A stretch of DNA of 64,000 nucleotides, taken from the NCBI GenBank assembly GCA_013153635.1, contig JAADDZ010000010.1, positions 1 to 64,000 of the forward strand. The letters are read 5' to 3'. The notes below the pieces were generated by a model. The model ran no database searches, was not told the origin of the DNA, and saw only the letters and a list, made by a program, of their open reading frames with translations. This DNA is from Aquificota bacterium (lineage in GTDB: Bacteria > Aquificota > Aquificia > Aquificales > Hydrogenothermaceae). The translations under genes were made by a program, and so were the position numbers. Positions 39,101 to 48,520 of this stretch are shown here, piece by piece (the stretch's first letter is position 1; every line of letters starts with the position of its first letter).

Positions 39101-39247
39101 GTACCGATATTATTCACACAAGATATAGGTTCAGAAATACAAAAACCTATAGCAACTGTAGTAATTGGAGGGATATTCACTTCTACATTTTTAACTCTTA
39201 TTCTACTTCCAATTGTCTATAAAATGGCTTATAGATTCTCAAAATAA
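36185..39247 (+). CDS. Heavy-metal efflux RND transporter (CusA/CzcA family)
   Basis: A 1020-residue proton-driven inner membrane pump. It has 12 membrane helices in the 1+5, 1+5 arrangement with two large periplasmic loops. VDTFPDPTPLQVNIYTEAPGYSAEEVEALITKRIE is the HME-family opening. TM4 GLGLFADATVVVIEN has the single Asp characteristic of HME pumps (AcrB-type pumps have two). FTPELDEGAVLLETY and ELLSGVKATVAVKIFGEDL are family landmarks. The substrate metal cannot be fixed by eye: the CusA Met ladder is not evident. It follows the adaptor by 13 bases with AGGAGG and ends at a strong terminator hairpin. Confidence 0.94.
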   Translation: MVSIILKYRLLVLFVLIGLIAYGYYSFKTIPVDTFPDPTPLQVNIYTEAPGYSAEEVEALITKRIETVMSGIKDVEKVRSESIPGLSYVSLFFKDGTDIYFDRRLVMEKLPEAQSQLPEGIVPIMGPNTSGLGNVLLYAVIDETGKYTLTDLKAIEEWTIKPLIKSIQGVEDISQWGPDKAFLVKPDIETLLKYQLTLEDIFTAIDKNGGLAGGGYTKTPEGDLVIRAVGSITNIDQIENIPVKVDNGQIIKIKDTAKVEEGEVPQRRGAFTLNGREVQGNIVLKRIGTNTQELVKKLKQEIERINKEILPEGVKIKILYDQSYLTQKALSTIERALLEGIILVSIAMVIFLGNVRAALLVILSIPFTLLISFILMKHYGLTANLMSLGGLAIGLGLFADATVVVIENIFRHLSHCSSANEKLTKLEIIKLSVQEITKPVVFAILIIMVVFLPIFSFESVEGKYFKPLALTIIFALGSSLFVALITMPVLAYFILKPGKETNIVMATIEKIYLLLLKGAMKIGIVLFVLTAVLFGVSLYLLTKVGTEFTPELDEGAVLLETYLDPNISLAESKRVANFIEQQAKSFDIVTNAFTNIGRAEKGEIQDVNYMETWILLKPYKEWKKLKTREQFEDALREKLKDLPVAGLIFTQPIAMRIEELLSGVKATVAVKIFGEDLKKINEIAYKVEEVAKNTKGAIDVETEAQTGKLQLQIIPKYQTLYKYGFNTEQILSLVGNYMAGTKANELRKGLISFPIMIKVPYTYLNDIDKIRKIPIYKTTDGTLLRLQDIAQIKIVPGFFKIRHENGLRYALVQLNIAGRDLGGFIKELRQNINTKIKLPEGYFIQFAGQFENQQRAMKKLSIIVPIAILLIFLLLYINYSSIRDALIIMLNVPFATIGGILALYFSGFHLSVPAAIGFIAVFGIATLNGVVLVSYIRQMLDKKLTIDEAIQRATKLRLRPILITATAASLGLVPILFTQDIGSEIQKPIATVVIGGIFTSTFLTLILLPIVYKMAYRFSK

Positions 39248-39253
39248 AACATC

Positions 39254-39276
39254 AAGGGGCATCTGCCCCTTATTTT
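39254..39276 (+). terminator. Bidirectional rho-independent terminator
   Basis: AAGGGGC (39254-39260), loop ATCT, GCCCCTT (39265-39271), followed by ATTTTAT on the + side and preceded by A-rich sequence that gives a T-rich tail on the - strand. It separates the metal-efflux operon from the convergent aminotransferase gene. Confidence 0.85.
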
Positions 39277-40417
39277 ATAGATATTGATTTATAATCTGCT
39301 GTGCTTTTTTTACTCCTTTTCCTAGCTCGACAGGGACTCCTGTTTTTAATAGAGCAAACTCTACACCAGCAATAACTTGAATCATATCCATAACATCAAA
39401 ATATCCCATATGGGCTATTCTAAAAATCTTTCCTTTTAGATGGTCTTGTCCTCCAGCTACTCTAAAACCAAGCTTTAACAAAACTTTTCTAAAAGAATCT
39501 GCATCAATCCCTTCTGGGGTGTAAGCACCAGTAGCCGAGTTTGAAGGACTTTGGGATAAAAGCTTTAGACCTAACTCTTGCAAAGCTTCTCTGGTAGCTA
39601 GAGCCATTATTTCATGTCTCTTTGCTAATTGAGGAAGACCCTCTTCTAACATAAGCTTTAGACTCTCATTTAGAGCGATTATCAAATTTATCGCTGGAGT
39701 ATAAGCTGTCTGTCCCTTTTCCTGTTTTTTACTCTCTGCTAAAACAGAGAAATAATACTTTTCTATGTTAGATTTTTTTAGTCTATCTTCTGCTTTCTCA
39801 CTATACCAGAGTATAGACAAACCCGGAGGGAGCATCAGAGCCTTTTGAGAACCAGTAACGAGAACATCTATCCCAATATCTTCTGGATAAACTTCATAAA
39901 CCCCTACAGAGGTAATCCCATCAACTACTAAAATACAATCCTTTAATTTTTTGGATATTTTAGCCAGATAATCAACATCGTGCAGTGTAGTAGTTGATGT
40001 ATCAGAATGCTGAACGAGTATACCTTTTATATCTGGGAATTCTTCAGTAATCTCTACTATCTTCTTTTTATCATAAGTTTTTCCCCACTCTATCTCATAG
40101 TCTATGACTTTTAATCCGAAAGTTTTTGCCAAATCTCTCCATCTTTGTCCGAACTTCCCTGCATTTATAACTAAAACTCTATCTCCCTTTTTGAAAAAGT
40201 TAGTTATAGATGCTTCCATAGCTCCTGTCCCAGAAGAAGCAAACAAAATAGGAGCTTTATCAGTTTTTAGTAACTGTTTCAATTTCTCTCGAACAGCCAA
40301 AAATGTTTGGGTAAATTCTGGCGTCCTATGGTGAATAATCTGCTGACCTAGAGCTTTAATCACTTCTGGAGGTAGAGGAACAGGACCCGGGGTAAAAAGT
40401 CTCTCCTTTATTTTCAC
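39275..40417 (-). CDS. Alanine-glyoxylate / serine-pyruvate-type aminotransferase
   Basis: A 380-residue PLP enzyme of aminotransferase class V. LFTPGPVPLPPEVIKALGQQIIHHRTPEF is the family start; FASSGTGAMEA binds PLP phosphate, VDGITSVG holds the PLP-ring Asp and TGSQKALMLPPG the Schiff-base Lys. It likely interconverts glycine/serine and 2-oxoacids (as in archaeal and Aquificota relatives). The start is GTG 40417 with AGGAGG 6 bases upstream. A promoter lies at 40451-40479. Close relatives include aspartate-type and phosphoserine forms, so the amino donor is uncertain. Confidence 0.9.
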   Translation of the reverse strand: MKIKERLFTPGPVPLPPEVIKALGQQIIHHRTPEFTQTFLAVREKLKQLLKTDKAPILFASSGTGAMEASITNFFKKGDRVLVINAGKFGQRWRDLAKTFGLKVIDYEIEWGKTYDKKKIVEITEEFPDIKGILVQHSDTSTTTLHDVDYLAKISKKLKDCILVVDGITSVGVYEVYPEDIGIDVLVTGSQKALMLPPGLSILWYSEKAEDRLKKSNIEKYYFSVLAESKKQEKGQTAYTPAINLIIALNESLKLMLEEGLPQLAKRHEIMALATREALQELGLKLLSQSPSNSATGAYTPEGIDADSFRKVLLKLGFRVAGGQDHLKGKIFRIAHMGYFDVMDMIQVIAGVEFALLKTGVPVELGKGVKKAQQIINQYL

Positions 40418-40450
40418 TTTTTCCTCCTTATATTTGACAGTATGAAACGG

Positions 40451-40479
40451 ATTATAGCTTATTGGAAAACAGAGGGCAA
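40451..40479 (-). promoter_or_regulatory. Predicted promoter of the aminotransferase gene
   Basis: On the - strand TTGCCC (40479-40474) and TATAAT (40456-40451) are 17 bases apart, upstream of the GTG start at 40417. Confidence 0.55.
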
Positions 40480-40495
40480 ATTTTAAAATCTTCTA

Positions 40496-40975
40496 TCAGC
40501 ACAATTTATCTAACTGTTCTATAACTTTATCTACATGACCTTTTACTCTCACATTTCTCCATTTCTTGGCTATTGTCCCATCAGGCTTTATTATAAAAGT
40601 AGAACGGATAACCCCTACGGTGGTTTTCCCATACATTTTTTTCTCTCCCCAAGCATCATAAGCTTGGAGAACTTTTTTATCTGGGTCGCTAGCTAGATAA
40701 AAATTTAGGTTATATTTCTCTTTAAATTTTTTGTGACTTTCTACACTGTCCGGGCTTACCCCTATAACCACTGCCTTTTCTCCTATTTTATTAAAGTTAT
40801 CTCGAAAATCACAGGCTTCTTGTGTACAACCGGGAGTATTGTCCTTTGGATAAAAATATAGAACAACACATTTTCCTTCTTTTAGAAAATCCTTTAGACA
40901 TATCTCTGTCTCGTTACCTTCTGGGTCTAAACCTTTCAAACAAAACTCGGGAGCTTTATCACCTTCATTTATCAT
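40496..40975 (-). CDS. bcp: Thioredoxin-dependent peroxiredoxin (Bcp/PrxQ)
   Basis: A 159-residue peroxide reductase. DKAPEFCLKGLDPEGNE opens the fold, FYPKDNTPGCTQEACDFRDNF holds the peroxidatic Cys (in PGCTxEAC, with a second Cys five residues later as in PrxQ), and SPDSVESHKKFKEKYNLNF, VIRSTFIIKPDGTI complete the pattern. The GGAGG at 40986-40990 is 9 bases from ATG 40975 and only 3 from ATG 40981, so the shorter start is preferred. Confidence 0.95.
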   Translation of the reverse strand: MINEGDKAPEFCLKGLDPEGNETEICLKDFLKEGKCVVLYFYPKDNTPGCTQEACDFRDNFNKIGEKAVVIGVSPDSVESHKKFKEKYNLNFYLASDPDKKVLQAYDAWGEKKMYGKTTVGVIRSTFIIKPDGTIAKKWRNVRVKGHVDKVIEQLDKLC

Positions 40976-41037
40976 AAACATTAACCTCCTAATTTTTTAT
41001 AATTTTATAACCAAATTATAAACCAAGAGGTAGCTAG

Positions 41038-41385
41038 ATGCCCTATATAATAAGAGTAAGAAAGGAGTTCGAAGCCGCTCATTTCTTGACAGACTATCAC
41101 GGAAAACCAGAGCCTTTACACGGTCACACATGGTTAGTAGAGCTGTTCATTAGAGCAGACAAACTTGATAAAGGGGGAATGGGGTTTGATTTTGTGGAGA
41201 TAGATAGATTCTTAGATAAGATTTTACCAAATTACAAATGTATGAACGAAATCTATGATTTTTCTCCAAGTGCTGAAAATGTAGCTAGGTATCTGTACGA
41301 TAAAGTTAAAGAAAAGTACCCAACCTTACAGAAAGTAGTAGTATGGGAAACCAAAAAAGGTGGAGCAGAATATTACGAAGAGTAG
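41038..41385 (+). CDS. 6-pyruvoyltetrahydropterin synthase homologue (QueD/PTPS-III-like)
   Basis: A 115-residue T-fold protein. His15, His28 and His30 (AAHF and HGH) are the zinc ligands. The Cys that precedes HGH in QueD and eukaryotic PTPS is missing; instead Glu25 stands three residues before the HGH (PEPLHGH), as in PTPS-III, the type reported to replace dihydroneopterin aldolase in folate synthesis. Hence a folate role is at least as likely as a queuosine role, although tgt occurs elsewhere in the window. GAGGT lies 6 bases before the ATG. Convergent with moaD. Confidence 0.82.
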   Translation: MPYIIRVRKEFEAAHFLTDYHGKPEPLHGHTWLVELFIRADKLDKGGMGFDFVEIDRFLDKILPNYKCMNEIYDFSPSAENVARYLYDKVKEKYPTLQKVVVWETKKGGAEYYEE

Positions 41386-41631
41386 CTATCCTCCACTTAC
41401 CGGTGGTATTAGGGCTACAGTGTCTCCATCTTTTAGAGTTTGTGTTTTGTCTACATATTCTTCGTTTACAGCTACCATTACTTTATCAAAAAACTGTTCT
41501 ATGTGAGGATATTTCTCTTTTAGAGTATTTATTAGGTCGATTACTGTACTGTTTGCTGGTATGTTTAGCTCTTCTTCAGCTTTTTGTAATTTGTCTTTTA
41601 TCAAAGAAAAGTATAGTACTTTTACTCGCAT
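41386..41631 (-). CDS. moaD: Molybdopterin synthase small subunit MoaD-like
   Basis: An 81-residue ubiquitin-fold sulfur carrier ending in VSGG. VKVLYFSLIKDKLQKAEEELNIP and DGDTVALIPPVSGG are the MoaD signatures; the terminal Gly-Gly becomes a thiocarboxylate that supplies the dithiolene sulfur of molybdopterin. No moaE, moeB or other moa gene is in the window. It is the last gene of the ilv-headed - strand run, 50 bases after the RibD-like gene, and abuts the convergent PTPS gene. Confidence 0.9.
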   Translation of the reverse strand: MRVKVLYFSLIKDKLQKAEEELNIPANSTVIDLINTLKEKYPHIEQFFDKVMVAVNEEYVDKTQTLKDGDTVALIPPVSGG

Positions 41632-41681
41632 AGAAAACCTCCTAAACAGCGAAGGCTGTATGGATTTGGTTTGCGTTCTTG

Positions 41682-42344
41682 CTAATCAAAAATGATTTCC
41701 CATTCGGTTATAAGATGATTCCCTCTCATAAAGTGGGCTCTTAGTTTTGTTTTTACTATCTCATCTAGGGAATTAAAACCTTCACCTCCAACTAAGGTTG
41801 GAGTACTGATTCCTCCGACTACAAAGGGCATATGTATTATCCTAATCTCATCTACCAAACCTAATCTTATCATTTCCCAATTTATCCGTGAACCACCTTC
41901 TACTATTAGGCTTTTGATGCCTCTTTTGTATAGAGTATCCATCATTTTGACAAGGTCTACTTTTTCATCACCACATCGTATAACTTCTACTTTTTCTTCT
42001 AGATTTTTTACTTTATCTTCTGGGGCTTTTTCTGAAGTGAAGATAATAGTTGGGGCGTCCTTTTCTAAAATATTCGCATTTATAGGTATATCTGCCATTG
42101 CGGTAGGAACTATTCTCGTCGGGTTTTTTCCTTCTACATGTCTTACTGTAAGGAATGGATTGTCTGTTCTTATAGTTTCTGCACCTACCATGATTCCGTC
42201 AACTTTTGCTCTAAGCTCATGGAGGTATCTAACTGCATCTTCGTCCATAAATTTCATTATCTCTTTGGAAGACACCCCTTTTTTTAAGGTAAGCTTGCCG
42301 TCTACCGTCACTTCAGAAACTATTATTGTGTATGGTCTACTCAT
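41682..42344 (-). CDS. RibD C-terminal-type pyrimidine reductase (riboflavin synthesis)
   Basis: A 220-residue DHFR-like reductase, family of 2,5-diamino-6-ribosylamino-pyrimidinone 5'-phosphate reductases. RPYTIIVSEVTVDGKLT, VDGIMVGAETIRTDNPFLTVR, SLIVEGGSRINWEMI and the C-terminal PTLVGGEGF are typical. It has no deaminase domain, as in archaeal and yeast-type enzymes. NADPH-dependent reduction of the ribosyl side chain is the likely activity. It lies 13 bases after the CDP-alcohol transferase gene. Confidence 0.9.
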   Translation of the reverse strand: MSRPYTIIVSEVTVDGKLTLKKGVSSKEIMKFMDEDAVRYLHELRAKVDGIMVGAETIRTDNPFLTVRHVEGKNPTRIVPTAMADIPINANILEKDAPTIIFTSEKAPEDKVKNLEEKVEVIRCGDEKVDLVKMMDTLYKRGIKSLIVEGGSRINWEMIRLGLVDEIRIIHMPFVVGGISTPTLVGGEGFNSLDEIVKTKLRAHFMRGNHLITEWEIIFD

Positions 42345-42357
42345 TATTAGTATCCTT

Positions 42358-42981
42358 TTAATCGTATTCTTTATTGTACCTTATGTAAAGGTAAATAACT
42401 CTCTGGGCTAATGACAAAAATGTCAGTGTAGCTATTATTATATACCCTGTTTCAAGACCACCTAATATATTGAATCTCTCAAGTACAGCAAAAAATATAA
42501 TCGCCATCATAGTCTCTGGTCTTCCAAAAAAACCTATGCCTTCTAAAGGGTCATTTATCTTTCCTTTTTCTCTTCGCGAAAAACCTATCTCTGCATAAGC
42601 AACTGGTTTTATGAATGTGTGGAGCATATTAAATATTATAGTCAAGGCTGTAAGGATAGGGGTTGAGTATGTGATGCCGATAAAAAACAGTACAATCCCA
42701 TCTACAAATTTGTCTGCCAGCCAGTCAAAAACTGCTCCAAATTTTGAGGCTTTCTCTGTTTCTCTTGCTACTACTCCGTCCATTAAGTCCATAAAACCGC
42801 TCATAAATAAAAGAGTAGCCCCAGCAAGAGGCATCTTTTGATAAAAAAATACAGCAGATAGTACTCCAAGTATAACAGATATAATGGTAATTATATTTGG
42901 AGTAAGGTGTGTTTTTACAAGGAGTAAGCCTATTGGTTCATATAGTTTTTTTAAGCTTTTTCGTTTTGAAGTTAGGTTCAT
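42358..42981 (-). CDS. CDP-alcohol phosphatidyltransferase family protein
   Basis: A 207-residue membrane enzyme with about six hydrophobic helices. The catalytic motif DGVVARETEKASKFGAVFDWLAD matches D-G-x2-A-R-x8-G-x3-D-x3-D. It joins a CDP-linked lipid to an alcohol, most often glycerol-3-phosphate, serine or inositol phosphate. The head group is not evident. Starts 10 bases after ilvC. Confidence 0.9.
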   Translation of the reverse strand: MNLTSKRKSLKKLYEPIGLLLVKTHLTPNIITIISVILGVLSAVFFYQKMPLAGATLLFMSGFMDLMDGVVARETEKASKFGAVFDWLADKFVDGIVLFFIGITYSTPILTALTIIFNMLHTFIKPVAYAEIGFSRREKGKINDPLEGIGFFGRPETMMAIIFFAVLERFNILGGLETGYIIIATLTFLSLAQRVIYLYIRYNKEYD

Positions 42982-42991
42982 GTTTTACCTG

Positions 42992-44005
<1,014 letters not shown>

Positions 44006-44019
44006 TTAGAAAAATGTAT

Positions 44020-44649
44020 TTAGTATTTTTTTATCAAAATCTGTTCTATTTTATAATTTTCTAACAAAAATTTAAATAGAGTTACCGCTTGTTCTTTGTT
44101 TAGGTATATAGAATTAAGACCTATGATAACCTTCCCTAGGTCTATTACACTGTCTTTTGGTGAACTGTTCTTTTGGACTGCTGGTTTGTAATACACGAGT
44201 ATATCCCCTTTTTGAGATTCTATTTTGTACTGGGAATATCTAGGTTTAGTCTTGGTCTTTATCAATATGTATACTTTTTTCTCTTTTTTCTCTTTTAGAT
44301 AAAAATCTCCTAATTCTTCAAATAGCTGGTTTAATGTTTTATACAGGCTTTCTCCATCTCTTGCTAGCATACATACTATTTTTAGGGTGTACTGTTTACT
44401 GCTCAAGAGTTCTAAACATAGGTTGTAATCAGTTCCTATCCAGCTTATAAAGGGTCTAATGATTAGTGAATACTCTTTTGTAGGTAAAAAGTAGTCTGCA
44501 TCATTTAGGTTGTTTACTACAAAGTCTGTTAGTACTTTTCCGTATTCAGAAAGTACATTTGCAGTTTGGGTATCTTGTATCCCTATTTCAGCAGGTTTTG
44601 TTTTTACAAAAAGTAGTAAACAGATAACTAAACTTATAAAAAGTTTCAT
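44020..44649 (-). CDS. Exported protein of unknown function between ilvN and ilvC
   Basis: A 209-residue protein beginning with a signal peptide (LFISLVICLLLFVKTKPA), followed by a soluble alpha/beta part with no family I recognise. It contains two Cys in the first half and a charged EKKEKKVYILIK segment. It overlaps ilvN by 4 bases (ATGA) and lies 29 bases before ilvC, so it is translated with the branched-chain pathway, although its predicted location is outside the cytoplasm. Some weak resemblance to TolB-like or FlgO-type periplasmic proteins (an 'LxxxLxDxVVNNLNDADYF' opening) is noted but not convincing. Confidence 0.6.
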   Translation of the reverse strand: MKLFISLVICLLLFVKTKPAEIGIQDTQTANVLSEYGKVLTDFVVNNLNDADYFLPTKEYSLIIRPFISWIGTDYNLCLELLSSKQYTLKIVCMLARDGESLYKTLNQLFEELGDFYLKEKKEKKVYILIKTKTKPRYSQYKIESQKGDILVYYKPAVQKNSSPKDSVIDLGKVIIGLNSIYLNKEQAVTLFKFLLENYKIEQILIKKY

Positions 44650-45209
44650 TCTACATATTTTGCGTACTTATGTTTCGCTGATTCTCTAGATATGGCTAAT
44701 GTTCCAGTTCTTGCTAAATCTTTTATTCCAAAAGGTCTAAGCAGGTCTATGAATGCTTCTATCTTGTCTATATCTCCTGTAACTTCTATTGTATATGTAT
44801 CTGTTGATACATCTACTATCTTTGCTCTAAAGATATTTACTAACCTCATTATTTCGTCTCTGGCTTTTTCGTCTCCTGTATGAACCTTTATAAGGACTAG
44901 CTCCCTTTCTATATGAGGAATACAGGTTATATCTCTCACTCTAAGGGTTTCAATTAGTTTTCTTAACTGTTTTATAATCTGTTCTATTATCCGTTCATCG
45001 CCTTTTACTACTATGGTTATTCTAGCTATGTTAGGTTCATGGGTAACTCCTACTGTTAGACTTTCTATGTTATACCCTCTACTGGCGAATAGATTGGTTA
45101 TACGAGCTAAAACTCCAAAGTTGTGCTGAACTCTCACTACTATTACATGTCTTCCTATCTTTTTGGGAGGTTCTGGTCTTATTTTGACAGTTTTGATTTC
45201 CTGTTCCAT
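44646..45209 (-). CDS. ilvN: Acetolactate synthase regulatory subunit
   Basis: A 187-residue small subunit with an N-terminal ACT domain (RHVIVVRVQHNFGVLARITNLFASRGYNIESLTVGVTHEPNIARITIVV) that binds valine for feedback inhibition, and the second ALS_ss_C domain (ERELVLIKVHTGDEKARDEIMRLVNIFRAKIVDVS...). The N-terminus is about 15 residues longer than usual. Starts three bases after ilvB. Confidence 0.96.
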   Translation of the reverse strand: MEQEIKTVKIRPEPPKKIGRHVIVVRVQHNFGVLARITNLFASRGYNIESLTVGVTHEPNIARITIVVKGDERIIEQIIKQLRKLIETLRVRDITCIPHIERELVLIKVHTGDEKARDEIMRLVNIFRAKIVDVSTDTYTIEVTGDIDKIEAFIDLLRPFGIKDLARTGTLAISRESAKHKYAKYVE

Positions 45210-45212
45210 TAA

Positions 45213-46958
45213 TTACCCCACTAAATACATAGTTTCTGCTTTTCCTTTTTCTCCCGGATTTAAAATCATCTCTCTATAACTTTTTCCTGCTGGAACCATA
45301 GGGAGAACATTCTCTTCTCTGTCTACAGCCATATCTATTATAACAGGTCTATCGTTTATAGACATTGCTTCTTGTAGGACTTTTTTTACCTCTTTTGGTT
45401 TGGTTGCTCTAAGTCCTACCGCCCCAAAACTTTCTGCTAATTTTACAAAGTCTGGTTGAACAGACAAACATACACTTGCATATCTACTATCGTAGAAGAA
45501 CTCTTGCCACTGTCTAACCATTCCTAAGAATTCGTTGTTTATTATTACCACTTTTATAGGTATCCTGTACTGAACAGCTGTTGCTATATCTTGGATATTC
45601 ATAATAAAAGACCCATCTCCTTCTATAGCGAACACTTCTTTTTCTGGTCTTGCAATTTTTGCACCTATGGCGGCTGGGAAGCCATATCCCATTGTACCTA
45701 GTCCTCCAGAGTTTAAGAACTGTCTTGGGAAAGAATATTTGTAGAACATAGCTGTCCACATCTGGTGCTGACCAACCCCAGCAGTAATAATAGCATCTCC
45801 TTTTGTTACTTCATAGATTTCTTCTATTACGTATTGGGGTTTTATTATTTTGTCTGATTTTATGTAGGTTAGAGGGTGTTCCTTTTTCCAGTTTTCTATC
45901 TGTTTTAGCCAACTTTTTCTAGCTTTTTCCCACTGGATTGGGTTCTTTTTTAGTTCTTTTATTAATTTTTGTAAAACGATTTTAACATCACCTACGATAG
46001 GAACATCTACAGTAATATTTTTGCTTATAGATGCTGGGTCTATATCTATATGTATGATTTTTGCTTCTGGTGCAAATTCTTGTATCTTTCCAGTAACTCT
46101 ATCGTCGAATCTTGCTCCTACTGCTATTAGAAGGTCTGAATGATAGACAGCCATATTTGCGTAGTAAGTTCCGTGCATACCTAACATGTGGAGTGCTAGA
46201 GGGTGAGTTTCTGGGAATGCTCCTTTTCCCATATTTGTTGTGGTTACAGGTATCTTGGTAAGTTCTACTAGTTCTTGAAGTTCTTTGGAGGCATCAGAGA
46301 TGATAACCCCTCCTCCAACGTAGAGTACAGGTCTTTTTGCTTTTCGTATAAGTTCTGCGGCTTTTTTTATCTGTAGATAATTGCCTTCTACATGAGGTTT
46401 GTAACCGGGAAGGGATTTTTCTACTTCACTGTCGGTGGGGATTGTGTACTCTGATTTTTGCTGGGTTATATCTTTTGGTATGTCTACTAAAACAGGTCCC
46501 GGTCTTCCTGTTCTGGCTATGTAAAAGGCTTGTCTTATTACTAAAGGTAGTTCCTTTATATCAGTAACCAAAAAGTTATGCTTTGTTATTGGTCTTGTTA
46601 TACCGATAACATCTGCCTCTTGAAACGCATCTGTACCTATGTAATGTCTAGGAACCTGTCCAGTTATGGCAACCATCGGTACAGAGTCCATATATGCAGT
46701 GGCTAACCCTGTTACCAGATTTGTTGCTCCGGGTCCAGAGGTAGCCATTACTACTCCTACCTTTCCAGTAGCTCTAGCATAACCATCTGCCATGTGAGCC
46801 GCCGCCTGTTCGTGTCTGGTGAGTATATTTCTAAAAGGAGCGTTAAATAAGGCATCATATACCTCCATTATAGCCCCTCCGGGTAATCCAAAAACTGTAT
46901 CTACTCCTTCTGCATTAAGTACATCTACAATAATATCTGCACCTCTTTTAGCTGTCAT
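45213..46958 (-). CDS. ilvB: Acetolactate synthase large subunit
   Basis: ThDP enzyme (581 residues) that condenses two pyruvates, or pyruvate and 2-oxobutyrate. [38 protein letters not shown] with the catalytic Glu, [10 protein letters not shown], the FAD region [11 protein letters not shown], and the ThDP motif [19 protein letters not shown]...[12 protein letters not shown] are present. First gene of ilvB-ilvN-unknown-ilvC and probably of the whole run to moaD. Divergent from the ATPase/GNAT gene with a 98-base gap containing TATAAT-like sequences; no attenuator-like leader is obvious. Confidence 0.98.
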   Translation of the reverse strand: MTAKRGADIIVDVLNAEGVDTVFGLPGGAIMEVYDALFNAPFRNILTRHEQAAAHMADGYARATGKVGVVMATSGPGATNLVTGLATAYMDSVPMVAITGQVPRHYIGTDAFQEADVIGITRPITKHNFLVTDIKELPLVIRQAFYIARTGRPGPVLVDIPKDITQQKSEYTIPTDSEVEKSLPGYKPHVEGNYLQIKKAAELIRKAKRPVLYVGGGVIISDASKELQELVELTKIPVTTTNMGKGAFPETHPLALHMLGMHGTYYANMAVYHSDLLIAVGARFDDRVTGKIQEFAPEAKIIHIDIDPASISKNITVDVPIVGDVKIVLQKLIKELKKNPIQWEKARKSWLKQIENWKKEHPLTYIKSDKIIKPQYVIEEIYEVTKGDAIITAGVGQHQMWTAMFYKYSFPRQFLNSGGLGTMGYGFPAAIGAKIARPEKEVFAIEGDGSFIMNIQDIATAVQYRIPIKVVIINNEFLGMVRQWQEFFYDSRYASVCLSVQPDFVKLAESFGAVGLRATKPKEVKKVLQEAMSINDRPVIIDMAVDREENVLPMVPAGKSYREMILNPGEKGKAETMYLVG

Positions 46959-47056
46959 AATTAACTCCTTGAAATTTGAAAAGTTTTAAACTTATATTAT
47001 AAATCTATTAGCTATATTTTTATAACAGAAGTCATATAAGTAGAGGTTTATTTGTA

Positions 47057-48520
47057 TTGGAAGCAAAATTATCACTTAAAGACGACCTTAGATTATTGAA
47101 TCCAGCTTTAAAGTTTGGGTATGAGTACTGTATAAACGCTGGCTTAGATAAAGAATCAGCCTTAGAGTTTATACTCGCTTTTGATGAGCTTTTATCTGAT
47201 GTTATTCAGTTTGCATATCCAGAAGAAGAGGGAGAGATAGAGATAACTTTCAGAAATAATCTTTCTGAAGTAGAAGCTGTTATACAAGAGTTTGGTGAAC
47301 CTTTCGACCCAGAAAAGCATAGATTTAGCAAAGAAAAATTTATCAAAGAGGGAAGCTTTGAGGGAGCAGGTCTAGAGGTTATAAAACATTTTGTTGACAA
47401 CTTTATCTTTATGATAAAAGGTAAGGCAGGAAAAGAGTTTAGACTTGTCAAAAATATTAGACACCCTCATATAACAGAGATGTTTAAACCAGAAGGTATC
47501 AAAAAAGAAGAACCTGTAGGGGTAAGCTACAAACTTTTTCCAGTAAAACCTGAAGATGCAGAAGATATTGCAAAACTCATATATAGGGCTTACGGATACA
47601 CTTATCCGAAAGAAGATATGTACTACCCAGCTAAGATAAAGGAAGCATTAAGAGCCGGTCAAAAGTTCGGTGTTATTGTAAAAACAGAGAGAGGAGAGAC
47701 TGTAGGTTATTTTGCTGTTTTGATGAGTACTGATTCTAATATTGGTGAAGTTGGAGAAGTGGTAGTTTCACCTAAGCATAGAGGAAAAGGTCTTATGACC
47801 ATGATGATGAATGCATTGATAGATATGGCTAAAGAAAAGGGTCTTTTGGGACTGTTCGGTGAAGCAGTTACTGTCCATACTATAAGCCAGAAAGTAAATG
47901 CCAAATTTGGTTTTAAATCAACAGCTCTATTACTTGGTATGTTCCCCTACATTGAGTACAAAGGGTTTGATGTAAGACAGCCTCGTATCTCTGTAGTTAT
48001 TGATTTTTTACCTTTAGTTAAAAGAGAAAAAGCGAAAATCTATGCTCCTGCAAAATACAAGAACATCTTAGAACAGATATATAAAAACCTTGGAATTAAT
48101 CTGTCTTTTGGAAGGGAAAAAGCCCATCTAACTACAGAAAAATCTAATCTAAAGTTAGACATCAGTTTCAAATATCAAAATGCACTAATCGTAGTAAACA
48201 GATATGGTAAAGACTTTTTCTCTCGCATAGAGAAAAACCTAAAATCTTTAAAAGATAAAAAGATAGAAGCTATTTTTATAGATTTACCTTTAGACAATCC
48301 ATATACACGAACAGCGGTAGACAGACTAAATGAATTGGGGTTTATCTTTGGTGGAGTGATGCCCCTTTTTCATAAAGAAAAGGATTTTCTTCGACTTCAG
48401 TATGTAACTTTGGATTTTGATTCTAGATATGTATATGTTTACTCTGATATGGCAAAAAAGATAAAAAACAAAGTTTTTAGAGAATATAAAAGATGGTTGA
48501 AAAACAGAACAACAAGCTAA
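47057..48520 (+). CDS. RsbW-like ATPase domain fused to a GNAT acetyltransferase domain
   Basis: A 487-residue protein. Residues 1-135 resemble HATPase_c_2 anti-sigma kinases (FDELLSDVIQFAYPEEEGEIEITF and GAGLEVIKHFVDNF); the N-box Asn is replaced by Asp48. Residues about 155-300 are a GNAT domain with the acetyl-CoA site VVVSPKHRGKGLMTMMMNAL. The last 185 residues are unassigned alpha/beta, possibly a second, degenerate GNAT half. It starts at TTG 47057 (GAGG 9 bases upstream). It overlaps the STAS gene by 28 bases, so a partner-switching pair with a novel acetyltransferase output is suggested. Confidence 0.75.
   Translation: MEAKLSLKDDLRLLNPALKFGYEYCINAGLDKESALEFILAFDELLSDVIQFAYPEEEGEIEITFRNNLSEVEAVIQEFGEPFDPEKHRFSKEKFIKEGSFEGAGLEVIKHFVDNFIFMIKGKAGKEFRLVKNIRHPHITEMFKPEGIKKEEPVGVSYKLFPVKPEDAEDIAKLIYRAYGYTYPKEDMYYPAKIKEALRAGQKFGVIVKTERGETVGYFAVLMSTDSNIGEVGEVVVSPKHRGKGLMTMMMNALIDMAKEKGLLGLFGEAVTVHTISQKVNAKFGFKSTALLLGMFPYIEYKGFDVRQPRISVVIDFLPLVKREKAKIYAPAKYKNILEQIYKNLGINLSFGREKAHLTTEKSNLKLDISFKYQNALIVVNRYGKDFFSRIEKNLKSLKDKKIEAIFIDLPLDNPYTRTAVDRLNELGFIFGGVMPLFHKEKDFLRLQYVTLDFDSRYVYVYSDMAKKIKNKVFREYKRWLKNRTTS

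Noticed and set aside
46959-47056. Attenuator or T-box in front of ilvB
   Set aside because: The leader is short, has no leader peptide rich in Ile/Val/Leu and no T-box-like sequence.
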